From: Siphonodentalium dalli
Taxonomy: Eukaryota > Mollusca > Scaphopoda > Gadilida > Siphonodentaliidae
DNA: 64,000 nucleotides
Reading direction: 5' to 3'
Assembly: GCA_032622095.1 (NCBI GenBank)
Contig: CP136062.1
Location: 200,237,828-200,301,827 of the forward strand
This document shows positions 11,201 to 23,900 of the stretch, in pieces. A model generated the notes under the pieces. It saw only the letters and a list, made by a program, of their open reading frames with translations, was not told the origin of the DNA and searched no databases. Every line of letters starts with the position of its first letter. Positions within the stretch are counted from its first letter, which is position 1. The position numbers and the translations under genes are program-made.

Positions 11201-11705
11201 TGTTTGTACCTTACTCAATCGTACCGATAGAATCACGTAGATGCCGAAATTGTAAAGTTAACGCCAGCGGTGTATAATACGTTTATGAAAATATGATAAA
11301 TCCTATCGATAGAGTCAGGACAGGCTCAAATTGTAAACTTAAAGTCACCGGTGTAATAATATGTTGTTGAAAATATAAATAATCTGATAGCCTGAAAATA
11401 TTGTATAACCTATTGGGAGCCCATAATAAATGGGAATAACCTATTGGGAGCCCCTGCATGTAGTGAACTGAATTGTGGGTATTTTATGGAGATTGTTTGT
11501 ACCTTACTGAATCGTACCGATATAATCACGTAGATGCCGAAGTTGTAAAGTTAACGCCACTGGTGTATAATATGTTTATGATAAATCGTATCGATAGAGT
11601 GAGGACAGGCTCAAATTGTAAACTTAAAGTCGAAAATATAAATAATCTGATAGCCTGAAAATATTGTATAACCTGTTGGGAGCCCCTGGTGTAGTGAACT
11701 GAATT
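11198..11705 (+). repeat. Two direct copies of a 200-250 bp sequence
   Basis: 11198-11445 and 11490-11705 share long stretches such as TGTTTGTACCTTACT, AATCACGTAGATGCCGA and GATAGCCTGAAAATATTGTA. Both end with a CCTATTGGGAGCCCC or CCTGTTGGGAGCCCC word. Part of this terminus (GAGCC...GTATTGTGGGTATTTTAAT) reappears near 12180, suggesting an element end. Confidence 0.8.
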
Positions 11706-11730
11706 ATGGGTAATTTTAATTGGAGTGCGC

Positions 11731-13136
11731 ATGTCTGTTTTTTTTTGTAGTAACGGCCATCTTTTATTTTCTGTAATTATGGTAAGAGTTTATGGTTTAA
11801 TTTATTTATTATTTAAGTTTGTTTCAATTTTTGAATGGTTTTTTGTTAACCCGATAATTTGTATTTTGTAAAGAATAAAATTGTTTGAAGAAAAATGGCG
11901 AATTTCCAAATTTCCGGCTTCGGATGCTGTTCTGAGTGTCAGCTCGATAGTGAGACTGAGACTGTGACGGTGTGAGTGACTGAGAGTCTCAAGTTAGTTT
12001 ATTTACAGTTGTGTTCCGAGTATTTTTTGTAGTCAAATATTAATGAAATACGCTTTGTTTATATATACTAATTTGCTTATTTATAGAAACGTGTAATATT
12101 AATTTGAAAGTTATTTCGATAGACTATTTGTTTTTAGTTGAAGATAAAACAAATTTGGAAAACAAATATTATAACCCATTGTGAGCCTCGTGAAGTGTAT
12201 TGTGGGTATTTTAATATAATTGCGCATGCGCAGTCTATATGCGTTCTTTTGGGGAAATTCGCTATTTTGGTTAAGTGAAACAATGGTATGAGTTCAATGT
12301 TTGTTTGTATATAAGAAAGTATACTGAATTTTGGAGGCCGACAATTGTATCTATTTGAAGATTAAAAGTTGCTTGTGTGTATTTAGCTGTGCATGGTTCG
12401 TTAATTAGGCCAGCCTATTGTCATATTAGAACGTCTCCAATAACATACAACCTCTCTGCAGTTAACATTGTGAATTTGGCAACAGTCCAAGCAGGCCCTC
12501 TAATGGAGCACTGTGAATTTGGCAACAGTCCAAGACACGTGGGGTATAATAACTGAACACCTGTGGCCAACTTGATCTCCAGAATGTTTTTAAGTGGAAG
12601 GGACAGTGTAGTGGGGTGGGGGTGGAAGTTAGATTTTGAGTGTGTATGATTCACAACTTTTGTAAAAAAAAGTTAATGCACATGTAGTTGGAAATTTCAT
12701 ACATTATTACACTACAACATAAAGGTTAAAATACATGGTTACCATTGCCTGGTATCCCAACTAGTAATTATTGTCCCCATTATGATGGGGACGGGGATCG
12801 AATGATGGAGGTATTTTGAGGGGGTGGGAGTCACAACTGTTATAAAGAATTTTAACAGTTGGAAATTTCATACATGATTACACTAACTTTTTGTCCCCAT
12901 TTATTTTACTGCTGTCTTGTTTGTTACTGTATTCCTGATATGGAAATAATAAAGAGCATTTATTACGCCACCTGTGGTGTATCTAGCTGCTGAGATTTTG
13001 ATATTGCGTGGTGGACAGGGCGAATGCATTGTGGGGCTTTTATTTATAGAGTTGGAAATTCTGTTTATTTAAAAGTCGGAACTACGCGACCAGTAGGCCA
13101 AGTCCAGTAAAACGGTTCGTTATAGGTGCTGGTTGT
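11731..13136. other. No recognised gene; AT-rich with short repeats
   Basis: Contains a short direct duplication of GTGAATTTGGCAACAGTCCA (near 12470 and 12513), two copies of GTTGGAAATTTCATACAT (12688 and 12858) and the 12957-13045 repeat. Nothing coding is convincing. Confidence 0.5.
12957..13045 (+). repeat. Dispersed repeat, second copy of 11117-11200
   Basis: Same order of words as the first copy (TTATTACGCCACCT, GACAGGGCGAATG) with about one in five bases changed. Confidence 0.65.
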
Positions 13137-13210
13137 TATTGTTATTTTAACGGAATTCTGAGTTGGTCATTCGCGAAACCAATATATTTTATATTCTATA
13201 ATTAAAACCG
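13137..13210 (+). repeat. Left member of a direct repeat bracketing the 13.3-kb foldback
   Basis: CTTAACGGAATTCTGAG-like start and ACCAATATATTTTATATT are shared with 14395-14465. The two copies lie either side of the foldback element. Confidence 0.75.
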
Positions 13211-13305
13211 TGGGTATATAATATATGATCCTCTTTATGGATATTGTAGGAAGGTAAATTTAGCTAAAGCGGTGGGATATCTTGCAAGACAACACATTTC
13301 GGTTT

Positions 13306-14010
13306 GCGCTATATAGCTCAATGTTTTAAGGTGTTACACAACGTCTGATAAAAAGAGTTCTATCGGGAATATTCACACTATTTTTTCAGAGAACATGCAT
13401 AGAGTAAACATAGTCCTATCGGACTATCGTAAAGTAGTTCCGTTTAATTCGGGATTAATTAACCCTCAGACTGCCGAAACTGCCGACAATAAATTCGCTT
13501 GTTCGTGTCCGCCGAAAATCAAACTTGCCTGTTTAGAGGTCCCATTTTCGTGGCTAATGGTGATAGAATCACAATTTTTCAGTCAAGTTCATGGATAAAT
13601 TACATTACACTTAATCGGCTTATGTCCGCGGCCATAAACCTGCGTTTTGATAACAATTTATTTGAGACAAACTGTTGCGCGGGTATCAGTCGGCGCTTAT
13701 CGGTTGAAGTTATTATGATCGTGCAGCCTGCGCGTGCAACAAGTGTTCAAATACAACAGAAGAAAAAAATACTATGTCAAATAAATAACGTCATCAATGG
13801 ACAGACAAGTTTCATTTCCGCGGGACACGAAAAAGCGAATTTAATGTCGTCAGTTTCGGCAGTCTGAGGGGTTTAATTAATCTCCTTTACGATATCCCGA
13901 TAGGACTATATTTACACTATGTTCTCTGAAAAAAAATGGTGTGAATATTCCCGATAGAACTATTTTTATCAGACGTTTTGTAACACATTAAAACATTGAG
14001 CAGTTAGCGC
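13306..14010. mobile_element. Foldback element, about 705 bp
   Basis: Inverted arms of about 230 bp run 13306-13540 and 13790-14010. They share GCTCAATGTTTTAA, TTCTATCGGGAATATTCACA, GCAGTCTGAGGG and TGTCCGCC/TCCCGCGG-type words in mirror order. The loop is about 250 bp. An apparent 122-codon frame at 13499-13867 crosses the loop and the right arm and is not credible as a gene. Confidence 0.85.
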
Positions 14011-14160
14011 AATTTTCTGGAATTTCGGACTATTTCGTCTATAAAAATACGATGAGCAACTGAAAATGTATTTCAACATTCTGGAAGGGGTAGATGTCCA
14101 GGTATATATGTTTAAAATTTCACGCATAAACTATGACAGATAACAAAGTTATAATTAGTT

Positions 14161-14349
14161 TTATAGGCCCACCATAAATCCCCTATAATAAACGCATGCC
14201 TCCGTAAGCACATGGCTTTGCTGTGGATGCTTTCGTTCCCAGCATGCATCATTCTCGCTATCTGTAAAATGTCTATGAACAATGGCTGTGCCACGCACTC
14301 TTAGCTTTGATCCGCATTTAGAAGCATTCTGGTGTGGCGAATGAGAAAC
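14161..14349 (-). CDS. TPMT: TPMT-like last exon, frame apparently broken
   Basis: Acceptor TACTGCAG|G. The in-phase frame reads (G)FSFATPECF and stops at TAA 14320-14318, about 40-50 residues earlier than relatives. The frame starting at 14349 is open for 62 codons to a TAA at 14163-14161. Its later part (WERKHPQQSHVLTEACVYY) resembles the family tail, which has an E-R/K-H stretch and then an L-x-E-x3-Y stretch. The simplest reading is a one- or two-base frameshift near 14320-14335. Confidence 0.6.
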   Translation of the reverse strand, partial: VSHSPHQNASKCGSKLRVRGTAIVHRHFTDSENDACWERKHPQQSHVLTEACVYYRGFMVGL

Positions 14350-17300
14350 CTGCAGTAATTTATAAGCCGTAGTTCATTGTAATAATTTGAAGAATTACTT
14401 ATCTTAACGGAATTCTGAGGCGGTCCATTCATGTAACCAATATATTTTATATTATGATTTATATTTATGGCTAATAATACGATCTTGGTGGCGTTACCAT
14501 TTCTGACTATGGTTTTCTTGTCTGAACTGTCATGCGGTATGATGTAGTGATAGATACGAGTGAAAGATCTCGTGATCAAACATGATTATGTTTGTACCAA
14601 ATTTTTGGTTTAAGTTTACGCATCTATAACCCTGTGCGATAAAATACGTCGTTTTGTACGACAATGTTTTAAAGCGAGTTTAAGGTGGTAAAAGCAGACG
14701 ACATATCAATAAACGTGCATAATGAGTTATATTTATTGAGGGAAATATATAAATAAGTTCAACAAACAACCTCGTTTGTTGAACTTATTATCTGAACATT
14801 TCATATGAGATAACTACTCACCAATGATGCTATAGTATGCACAGGGTTAATACTCCCACGACCACGTACCTGGGTACTGATTCAAGTCGAAGTAAAATGT
14901 CTCAATCAGCATTCTACATCCGGGCTTCATCATGCGCAGAATGAACTCCGAATATCTGTAACCAGAGATGCTCTGTGATTTAAAGGGATATACTGTACGC
15001 CATTTTCAATAAATTCCCGGTAATAACAGCGATCTAATATCGATAATATATAGAAAAATAAGTAAATTGAGTCGAATATGTATTCTGTAAACGTTCAGGT
15101 TAATAGGTTATCTTAAAATCAAAGTTAATAATATGATATACAAATATGTTGATACGGGGGCGTACACTCAAGCCACTCACTGACTAGTGACTATATAATA
15201 ACTTAAAGGGGTATATTTGACTAGTATTCATATAATATAACATTTATTTGATACATTTGCTTGAAAACTACAAAAATTACTCGACAACGATCATTTGTAT
15301 TTTCGCATTCCGGATAATCTGCCACCCGTAACATTACTTCGTACTCAACAGACTTTCAAATAATGGAAATCCGGTTACCTTATTCTACGACTCAGATACT
15401 ATAGAAACCAACAACAACATTTGAGTACACCCCTTTAATTTGTTCAGAGTTTGTTTGTCGTTTGGCCTCTTTGACAATTTGATATTATACATGTATTGCG
15501 TTGTTTAGAGGTTGACATGAGGATTGATAAACCCGAGGAAGTTAATATTCACCGAGGCCGCAGGCCAGTTGAATATTAATTTCCAAGGGTTGATAAATTC
15601 TCATGTAAACCTCGAAACAATGCAATAAGTGTTATATTATATTATATTATATGAACTACCAATGTTATCAATTCCATTATGCCTGAAATACCGTACTGAC
15701 CCGTGTATATATGTACATGGATCCATCGAATGCGCAACAATGTGATGCAATAAGTCAAAATTTTACCCAGGGATTTATATCAACCTACAATTCCTATTAA
15801 TAGTTCAAGACGTGGCGTGAGCTTGTTATTAACCTACCATTGCTTTATAGGTAAATCCAGTTGATATCGTGATGTATCAACTCTTTTTCCGTATGATTTA
15901 GTATTGGACTTTTAGAAGAAAATTTATGATCATATAATAATGGCAATTGTTGTGGTATTGCTATTCCAACTGATAGACCATATATCAGGGTGATATCTTC
16001 GTATGGATGGACAGAGGCGTCGACTATATGCCCGGGGCATGACCCACGGATGAACAGATGCGTCGACTATATGCCCGGGGTATGACCCACGCCAGGGCAC
16101 AACACATATCGTTTATCTCACATCTGCACAACTATTTTAAAAGATCTAAACGTTTCTTCAGCATGGAACAATACAGAGCGTCCATTGTTATTCTATTTAT
16201 GATATGCTACACATAAAGAGCGTTTTCTGCACGTCTGTTCGAAACACTAAAACAGTAAAACAGTCCTATTCGTGACTGGCAAGTTTCGTTCAGAGTATAT
16301 AAAGCCAGTAGGGTAGTATTTCACCTTTCCTACCAGGCCCTCTTTCAAACGAAATTACGTAGACGTAACACGTATGACCCACGTGTGGCATACGCATTCA
16401 ATACGCCTCAACCATGAAACCGAACCTTTAAAATAAAAACATCATCACATATGACAAGACAATCCCTGCATGTGCCTGAATAAAGCTTGTCAGTCTGTTT
16501 TTGTTTAATTCACGAATTCTAGGACGGGTGTCTTCTCGTTCTGTCCTTCCCGGCTGACACTCGCGCTGTATCAACAAACCCAATATCACACTCACTGGCG
16601 TGCCATGCTGTGTATGTCCAAATATGCTTTATTTCTCTTATCAAATTTCACATGATATTGAGATATGAGTGTATATACAAAAGATATGTACAATATTATA
16701 GATGGTAGTCTATAGAAATGAATTATATACATTCTGATTCCCTTAAATTGTATTGCAGTTGACTCTGTTGTGTGTTGGCCGGATAAATGTGGTGCCAATT
16801 TATTGACCGGATCATTGATTGTCTATTTTTTTAGAGTTATCTTTCATAATTTTAATGTCGCCTGATTTCGTTTAGTACTTTCTGTCAGGAAATTTGTCAA
16901 AGTAAACTTAATTTCATTTAATTACGTATTGCTACCGTGATGTTATCCGCATGTATGTACACATAATTATGACACATAAACTAGTATATTAGCTTTTTTC
17001 ATATTTCGAAGAAAGATCCATGAAGAGTTCAGTCCCCTGATACGCAGGTCAGACATAGCGTAGCGAGGGACTGAACTCTGTTTTGCAGCTGGATTTCGAA
17101 GGTCAATAGATACACTGTATGGGGTGTACTTAGGGGACTGCTGTTTGAATTGACAGATTTCAGTAGGAAGCTACAAGTGAACATCGATATACAATATATA
17201 GGTGTTGGTTGAGTACCCTGTTACTGCTATATGTTGGCAATAGCCATATTTAGCCACACGTACGTCTGAATTGTAACGTGTGTTGCGATAGTCAACAAAC

Positions 17301-20300
17301 GTCAAATGACATATGTGACCATTTCACCCACACATGTTCCGGCCATTCCAGTTCTGTTGCTTATTATCTTGAGGTGTTGAATATCTATTGTTTGTATTAA
17401 CCCTTTACCCAACAGAGGGGCCCTGTGCCAATGCATTCTCTTATATATGCGAGTCGACCATAGGTCGCCTCGCATATATAAGAGAATGCATTGGCTTAAC
17501 ACATTAAAAATTATAAAATTGTTAAAGAATGCTGTTTGAATTGACATATTTCAGTAGGAAGCTACAAGAGAACATCGATCTACAATATATAGGTGTTGGT
17601 TGAGTACCCTGTTACTGCTATAATTATGTTGGCAATAGCCATATTTAGCCACACGTACGTCTGAATTGTAACGTTAATATTTTAGATGACATTCTGAATT
17701 TGGAAGATGTGGCTTGTCTGCGCAGACTATGTTCATTCATCCGACTGATAAATCTTAAGTTAAATGATATTGACTAATATGCAGTTTGTTGTTGTGGTTG
17801 TTGTTGTTGTTGTTGAATATAACGATGAAAATGGTACTGGCGATTGTGACGACGAGTAGACGAAGACGTTAACGTGATGACAACGAAGACGGTGATACTG
17901 ATGACGACTGCCATGATGTTGATAATGATGACGATGAGGGAAGTTCGTGTATATATTGTACATATGCTGCAACATTCTCAATCTTTTGTATATATCTTCT
18001 AATTGTATCTCAATATCTATTTGATAAGAGAATAAACGTATTATTGTTGCCATAGTCAACAAACGTCAAATGACATATGTGACCATTTCACCCACACATG
18101 TTCCGGCCATTCCAGTTCTGTTGCTTATTATCTTGAGGTGTTGAATACCTATTGTTTGTATTAACCCTTTACCCAACAGAGGGGCCCTGTGCCAATGCAT
18201 TCTCTTATATATGCGAGTCGACCATAGGTCGCCTCGCATATATAAGAGAATGCATTGGCTTAACACATTAAAAATTATAAAATTGTTAAAGAATGTAAGA
18301 AAAAATGGTAAAAAGTGTTAAAAAAAGTTTTGTTAGGCCAATGCATTCTCTTATATATGCGAGGCGACCTACGGTCGACTCGCATATATAAGAGAATGCA
18401 TTGGCACAGGGCATAACTGTAACTATCACAATGTGGTCAAGGAGCCGGTTCCAATGATATCCATATTTGTGTCCAACGTGAAGCATACGCAGCTTGTATG
18501 GAAGAGGAATAATCCACTGAATTGCCGACCAGCGCTATGCAGGTATTGAGTGGGAGAATACGATTTGCCTGCGCGGAAAGATCTCTTTTTGATTGAAATC
18601 AATAAAAACGTATCGATGCTCGCAGTTATAACAGGTTGACACATTGCTTGTATGTTTTGCTACACGCTTGGTTGATATCTATAACCGTGTAGGTTTCAAA
18701 TCCCGTTTACAACTACGCATATATCCACAATAATACCACAGTAACACGTTAAACGTGTACCATACGAGTGGCTAAACCTGGCCAGGGTCATATTGCATAG
18801 TGGCTCTCTGTATGGTGGGAGGGGTGTATAGAGTTTGTGGATAAGATAGCATTATTGGTACACATATACGCATTTCCATGATAATGTTACCTCTTGATCG
18901 TGTCTCTGGCAACAGATCCGAAAGCGGCTCTGTCCCACACTGCACCAAAGTCACCATCATGTTCCCTGTGAATACATGGTATATGTTTATAAGCACCACA
19001 AAGTCATTCCCATGCAAGTCGACTTAGAAACAGAACATTAGCTTAACTTCCCCGTAAGACCATTGCGAGTGATTGGGGATCGCACACGAATCGTGGGGTT
19101 TTTATGCAAACATGTCTAAATTTTGTTCGCCACAAATGTCTACAATGTTAGTACGTTCGGTGCATTTGGTTACATTTCAGTAGTACAAAAATAGAAAAAA
19201 AATGACAAAAAGATAAGTTCAATCAATGTGAACACAAAGCCTTGAAATAGTGTGCCTGTCATTTGCAGAATGAGGTCCCCAGAGGGTGAATTTAGTTATG
19301 CTACACCGCATAGCGGCGTAGCATCACTAAATTCACCCTCTGGGGACCTCATTCTGCAAATGACAGACACACTATTTCAAGGCTTGGTGTACACATATGA
19401 CATATTGACTTTTTTTACTATATATTACACTGGATGTTGCAATGGTTATTATAATTCCAGGGTGCTAAGGTATATATTAGAAACAATACTTCCAGGCCTA
19501 ATTTCAAGGTACATATACACGTGAATATTTCTGGTTACTCAGTCACAGTAAGTTACGTTGTTACTGTATCTTTCAGATTATAATGGTTGAATTATATAAG
19601 AGTACTCGCAGGCGTTTCCTAGCCCACGGGTACAAACAGCTATGCCTTACTTATATCATACTGCATGATACGACGATGCTCTTTCAATTCCAAAGACAAA
19701 ACGTTGCATTTTGATACTTTGTAGGTAAACCCTCCATCTAACATCAGCATTGCGAAATATAAGATGGTTAATTGTGTTGGTAAACCTGCCTTGAGAAGGT
19801 GAACATATCGCCTCGGTAGATCTTCAGTCTTCTGTCTGTGGACTGGACATATGAAAATGCTAATTGTAGAAAATTGAAACAAAAATATTGATGGCGTGCG
19901 AGTACAAATAATGTCCATGTGGGATTTGACCGTATATTATGTGAGACTTCCCCATAATATATTGAATAAATATCATTCCTTTGTTCGGAAAGATAACATC
20001 GCCACTTTAGTACGAGTATGAGATGTTTAAAGGTCTTCTAAAGTTGGAAGCTCATACGAATGAAGGAACATATGAATGGAAATCTATAAATCAGTCTATC
20101 TGAAGTTGTAACCATTTGTCCGGATTCTTCATATTCAGTTTAATCCTCAGATTTTAAACCAGGTTTAAATCTTCATTGACGGTGCAGTTAAACAGCAGTC
20201 TAAGGATGCGTTTGCGTTAAAATCAGTTGGACAAACAGTCTGTATCTCCAACTGAGTTTCACACATTGTTCGTCACTTTCTGTGTGATAGATTTACTTCA

Positions 20301-20919
20301 AAATGCTTTTACGGGAATGACAAAATTTGGTGGAAAAGTGGGCTCACATTTGGGCCACCATTTGGGTGGACGTCACACATTGGAATTCCAACTGCACCCC
20401 AGGACCGAATGTTTCAAATCCGAGCAATTCCATTCGCTCACCAGGAACGTGGTAACGTGGGATACGGTGGTGTCTCATCCCCAAATTTTGTCAAATTTTT
20501 GAACAATTTCATCATGGCTATAATTGTACGAATTTCCAACCAGTATTTAGCGCGAAATGTCATTATGTTATATCAAAAGTCGAATATATACTCTTTTATG
20601 TCAATTGGATGAAATTATCATAATTTGGAAATTTACAATAGATATATATATATATAATAATTTAATTTAATTTAATCAAATATACGTATCACGTGATTCA
20701 CCATGAAATCTCTTACAGACTCTATGATGAGTACACAATTTTCATCAGTGACTCCAAGCTATTGAAAAGGCAAGATGTGCCGAAACCGGTATAGCTGTTT
20801 GTACATACATGTAATAAATATTCAACAATGAACGGATACCTTTCTTAATTTTCAATCTATTCCATTCTTCACGTCAGCAGTCACCTACCTCAGATGAGAG
20901 TTTCTTCATTATTTTATAA

Positions 20920-20950
<31 letters not shown>

Positions 20951-23900
20951 CAACTCAATTACCTAAATATTTACCAACTTTTTGGTCTAAAAAATGACCG
21001 AAACTAGGACAATCTTCCACTTTTGGTCTAAAACCATCACATTTCGTTCGAAATACTGATTGGAATATAGAACTATCAAAAAATATTCAACCTACTATTG
21101 GTCTGATATTTCTAACTAATTCTGTGTCTGGCATGAAATTTACAACTGGTTGAATATTCTGACCAAAGCCAACCACTGTCGTAGCTACGTCCCTCATCTC
21201 GAGGTCTATCATATCTGCTAACAATATCATATTTGATATAAAAACAAAATCATATGACGAGCAGTTTCTTTTGTTTGTGGATACGTGTGCAACGTTCCGT
21301 CAGTGTATCATTGGGTGGAATCAATCCAATCTATCAATACTCGCTCCTCGTCTCAAAGATCGGCAGGCGAGGTCAATGTAAAATTATAAATGTAGAAACG
21401 AGTCCATATTTGAGTAAAACTCTAGTGGCAATATTTCAATTGTGACATTACAACACCAAAGCTGCCAGTCACATCTAGACACACCCTCAATCAACACTAT
21501 TTACATATCCCCCATTGAACTGATTGTATCTCAGATGTAGCTGCCCTAAACCGGGTTATAAAACGCACAAAAATGATCACACATGTAAAAAAAAGTATTG
21601 CCATATCATTTTCTGATATGAGCTATTCCTGTTTATTGAAAATCAAAATATATGCTCAATATCTTCATTATTAATGTTCACTCTTGATAGATCGCGGCGT
21701 TTCACAAGAACGATGTTTTGCTTGATGATATAGAAACACTACTGCCTAAGCCTGGTTAAGCTGGACCTGGCTTAAACCGGAGATAAATAATTCGCCACTT
21801 AGACCTCTGGTCTCAGGTTTAAACCACAGATCTAGATTTCAAATGGTGGTTTAACCTAGAGGTTTACTTAAATCAGATTTAAACTGGAGATGAAGAATCT
21901 GACACCTTTGTTTATAGAGGAATTATTTGAACGTAATTCAGTCCATCTGTCATTTTTCAAACTTATGTTTTGTAATAACAAGTACTACCTAGAACTGATT
22001 GTCATGAAATAGTCCGAACATATATACCTGGTAGAGTACACCTGAAAAGCCATCCACATTGCGTGTAGTAAATTCGACTTCGTTTTCTGCAAAAAACTCT
22101 TTCACTGCAGTGTCACATATCTCAAATCCAACAATTCTGTGACCTTGACTGTACAACCTGAAAACGCCAATGCACGTCAACAGTGTTCTACCCCATACAA
22201 TAATATGATAAGTCGAAGTTCTAAAGTGACCTCATTTGACACATGACCACAATAGTGAACAGGTCGCTGACATTGTTGGTTGTGTTGCTACTTATGCAGA
22301 ACATTAATAAACTCACACACACTATCCCTTTACTGCGACTCCTTTGCTTGCTTTTCGTCGATGTGAAGGTGGTTATGAGCGAAACAAAATTGCTCCTGAC
22401 AGTAGTTGTGCTGTGCGAGTTCATTGTTCTCCCATTTGGTGTGTGTAATACCCCAGCTACATGTGTGGCGGAATTGAGAACCGTCCAGCGAAGTTTCTGT
22501 CGGGTGCAATATATTCACTATGGAACAACATAGCATATACTTTGGATATTGAGATTGAAATATAGGGGAAATTGTTCAAAGATCCCATAGCAGCTGGGCT
22601 GATAAATGAACTATCATGGCTTTCAAGAAAGTAACTGAGTCACACTGAGTGTAGACTCTACACGTGGCCCCAACAATAACCTTTTCACGGAAATGTATAA
22701 CTCGCTATAACTGGGGAATGGGATTGTGAGTCATTAAATGCAGTGTCCATTCCACCATTCCTCACATTGTCATTCGCCATGCCATGTTAACACAAGTTAG
22801 TTTGGTTTAGTGGTATTCTGATAGGATTGATGGGAGTCTGATGCTCCCTGTCTTGATATTTTTGTGGTCCGCACTTATATCTAGTGTCACATATTCGACT
22901 TAAATGTGACTAAAGATAATGTGTCACACATATTCGACTTAAACATGGTTAAAGATAGTGTGTACTCTCTCGAACTTTCTGCATATATTCCGGATATTAG
23001 AGTGAGATGAGCACCCGTGTTGTATGTGCATAATAATGGAAAGTTGCCTTCAAAATATATTTCTTAGAATTTGTGTTCTTGTTGAAGTTGGAAGCGTTGT
23101 TGGGTAGATATGACATCTGTAAACATAAATGTTATAATACCATAAAGACACGTTGTTTGTAACACATGTTGCCAGTCTTGTGGAGAATGATGGAAAATAG
23201 AATTTCTGGAAAGATGATTCTGTTTACTTGTTTGCCTACTCAATAATTTTATACATCGAAACTATACCAAATGCATCAAATTTGACACCATAATACTGCA
23301 GTGGGTATGTTTTCTATATCAAATCATTAGATTGTACACAGGAGCCAATTCATAGAATGTTATGGTCAGACATCAACTTGTATGAGACCGAGTTTTAACA
23401 TGTTTTGAATTACTGTTAGGCGAGTAAAAATTCCATTGATCATATCTTATTAAGAGCGTCTATGCCTTCTTTCCCCAAGAGCGGTAGATAGTAAGGAGTG
23501 TTAGAACTCATTTATGATCATTTCTACCCGTGTTCAAACCATTACTAATATATGCTTTTAATGGATTTTAGTGATGCCTGTGTGATATGAATAATGGCGA
23601 TTGCAAGTATTTTTCATATGTCTGTTATCTGGTAAGAAGAAAATTGGTATAGGAAATTTTGAATAATTCGGTGTCAATTTGGATATGGCACCTTTTACTA
23701 TATTGAGATGAAGATCATTACATTGGCGAATGCACTTACCACATCATGTCAGTTGATTTCCCACAGAAAGGTACCATTATTTTCAGATTTTCGTGGTCCT
23801 TTGTTAACTCCTTTTCGAATCCCGCCAGAAATCTGAAAACAACCAAGAAGCAGAAAATGTTTATCAAAATATTGAACATGATTCGGCTCATATACAAATT

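Larger units (their letters stand above)
17290..18297 (+). repeat. Direct repeat of about 238 bp (17290-17528 and 18058-18297)
   Basis: The two copies are nearly identical from AGTCAACAAACGTCAAATG to TTGTTAAAGAATG and each contains the 69-bp perfect hairpin. The few differences (AATATC versus AATACC) show a recent duplication. Open frames on the minus strand here are by-products. Confidence 0.92.

Noticed and set aside
13499..13867. 122-codon open frame
   Set aside because: Lies across the loop and right arm of a foldback element, with no motif.
17302..18486. Open frames sharing ...LYMRGDLWSTRIYKRMHW...
   Set aside because: They are translations of the duplicated block and hairpin, identical because the DNA is duplicated.
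18426..18644. Candidate TPMT exon between exons 6 and 7
   Set aside because: A weak HK-x-G and KSYSPTQY resemblance, but no acceptor in phase. The true next exon is at 14870-14970.
19784..19842. Exon 5 ending at the GT (CAG|GTTTAC)
   Set aside because: Joins exon 6 in a frame that stops at once (GGA ACA TGA). The upstream GC donor fits phase and family alignment.
22243..22533. 96-codon plus-strand frame with a hydrophobic, secretion-like start
   Set aside because: Leucine-rich start could mimic a signal peptide, but there is an opposing frame of equal length, no family match and no splice support.
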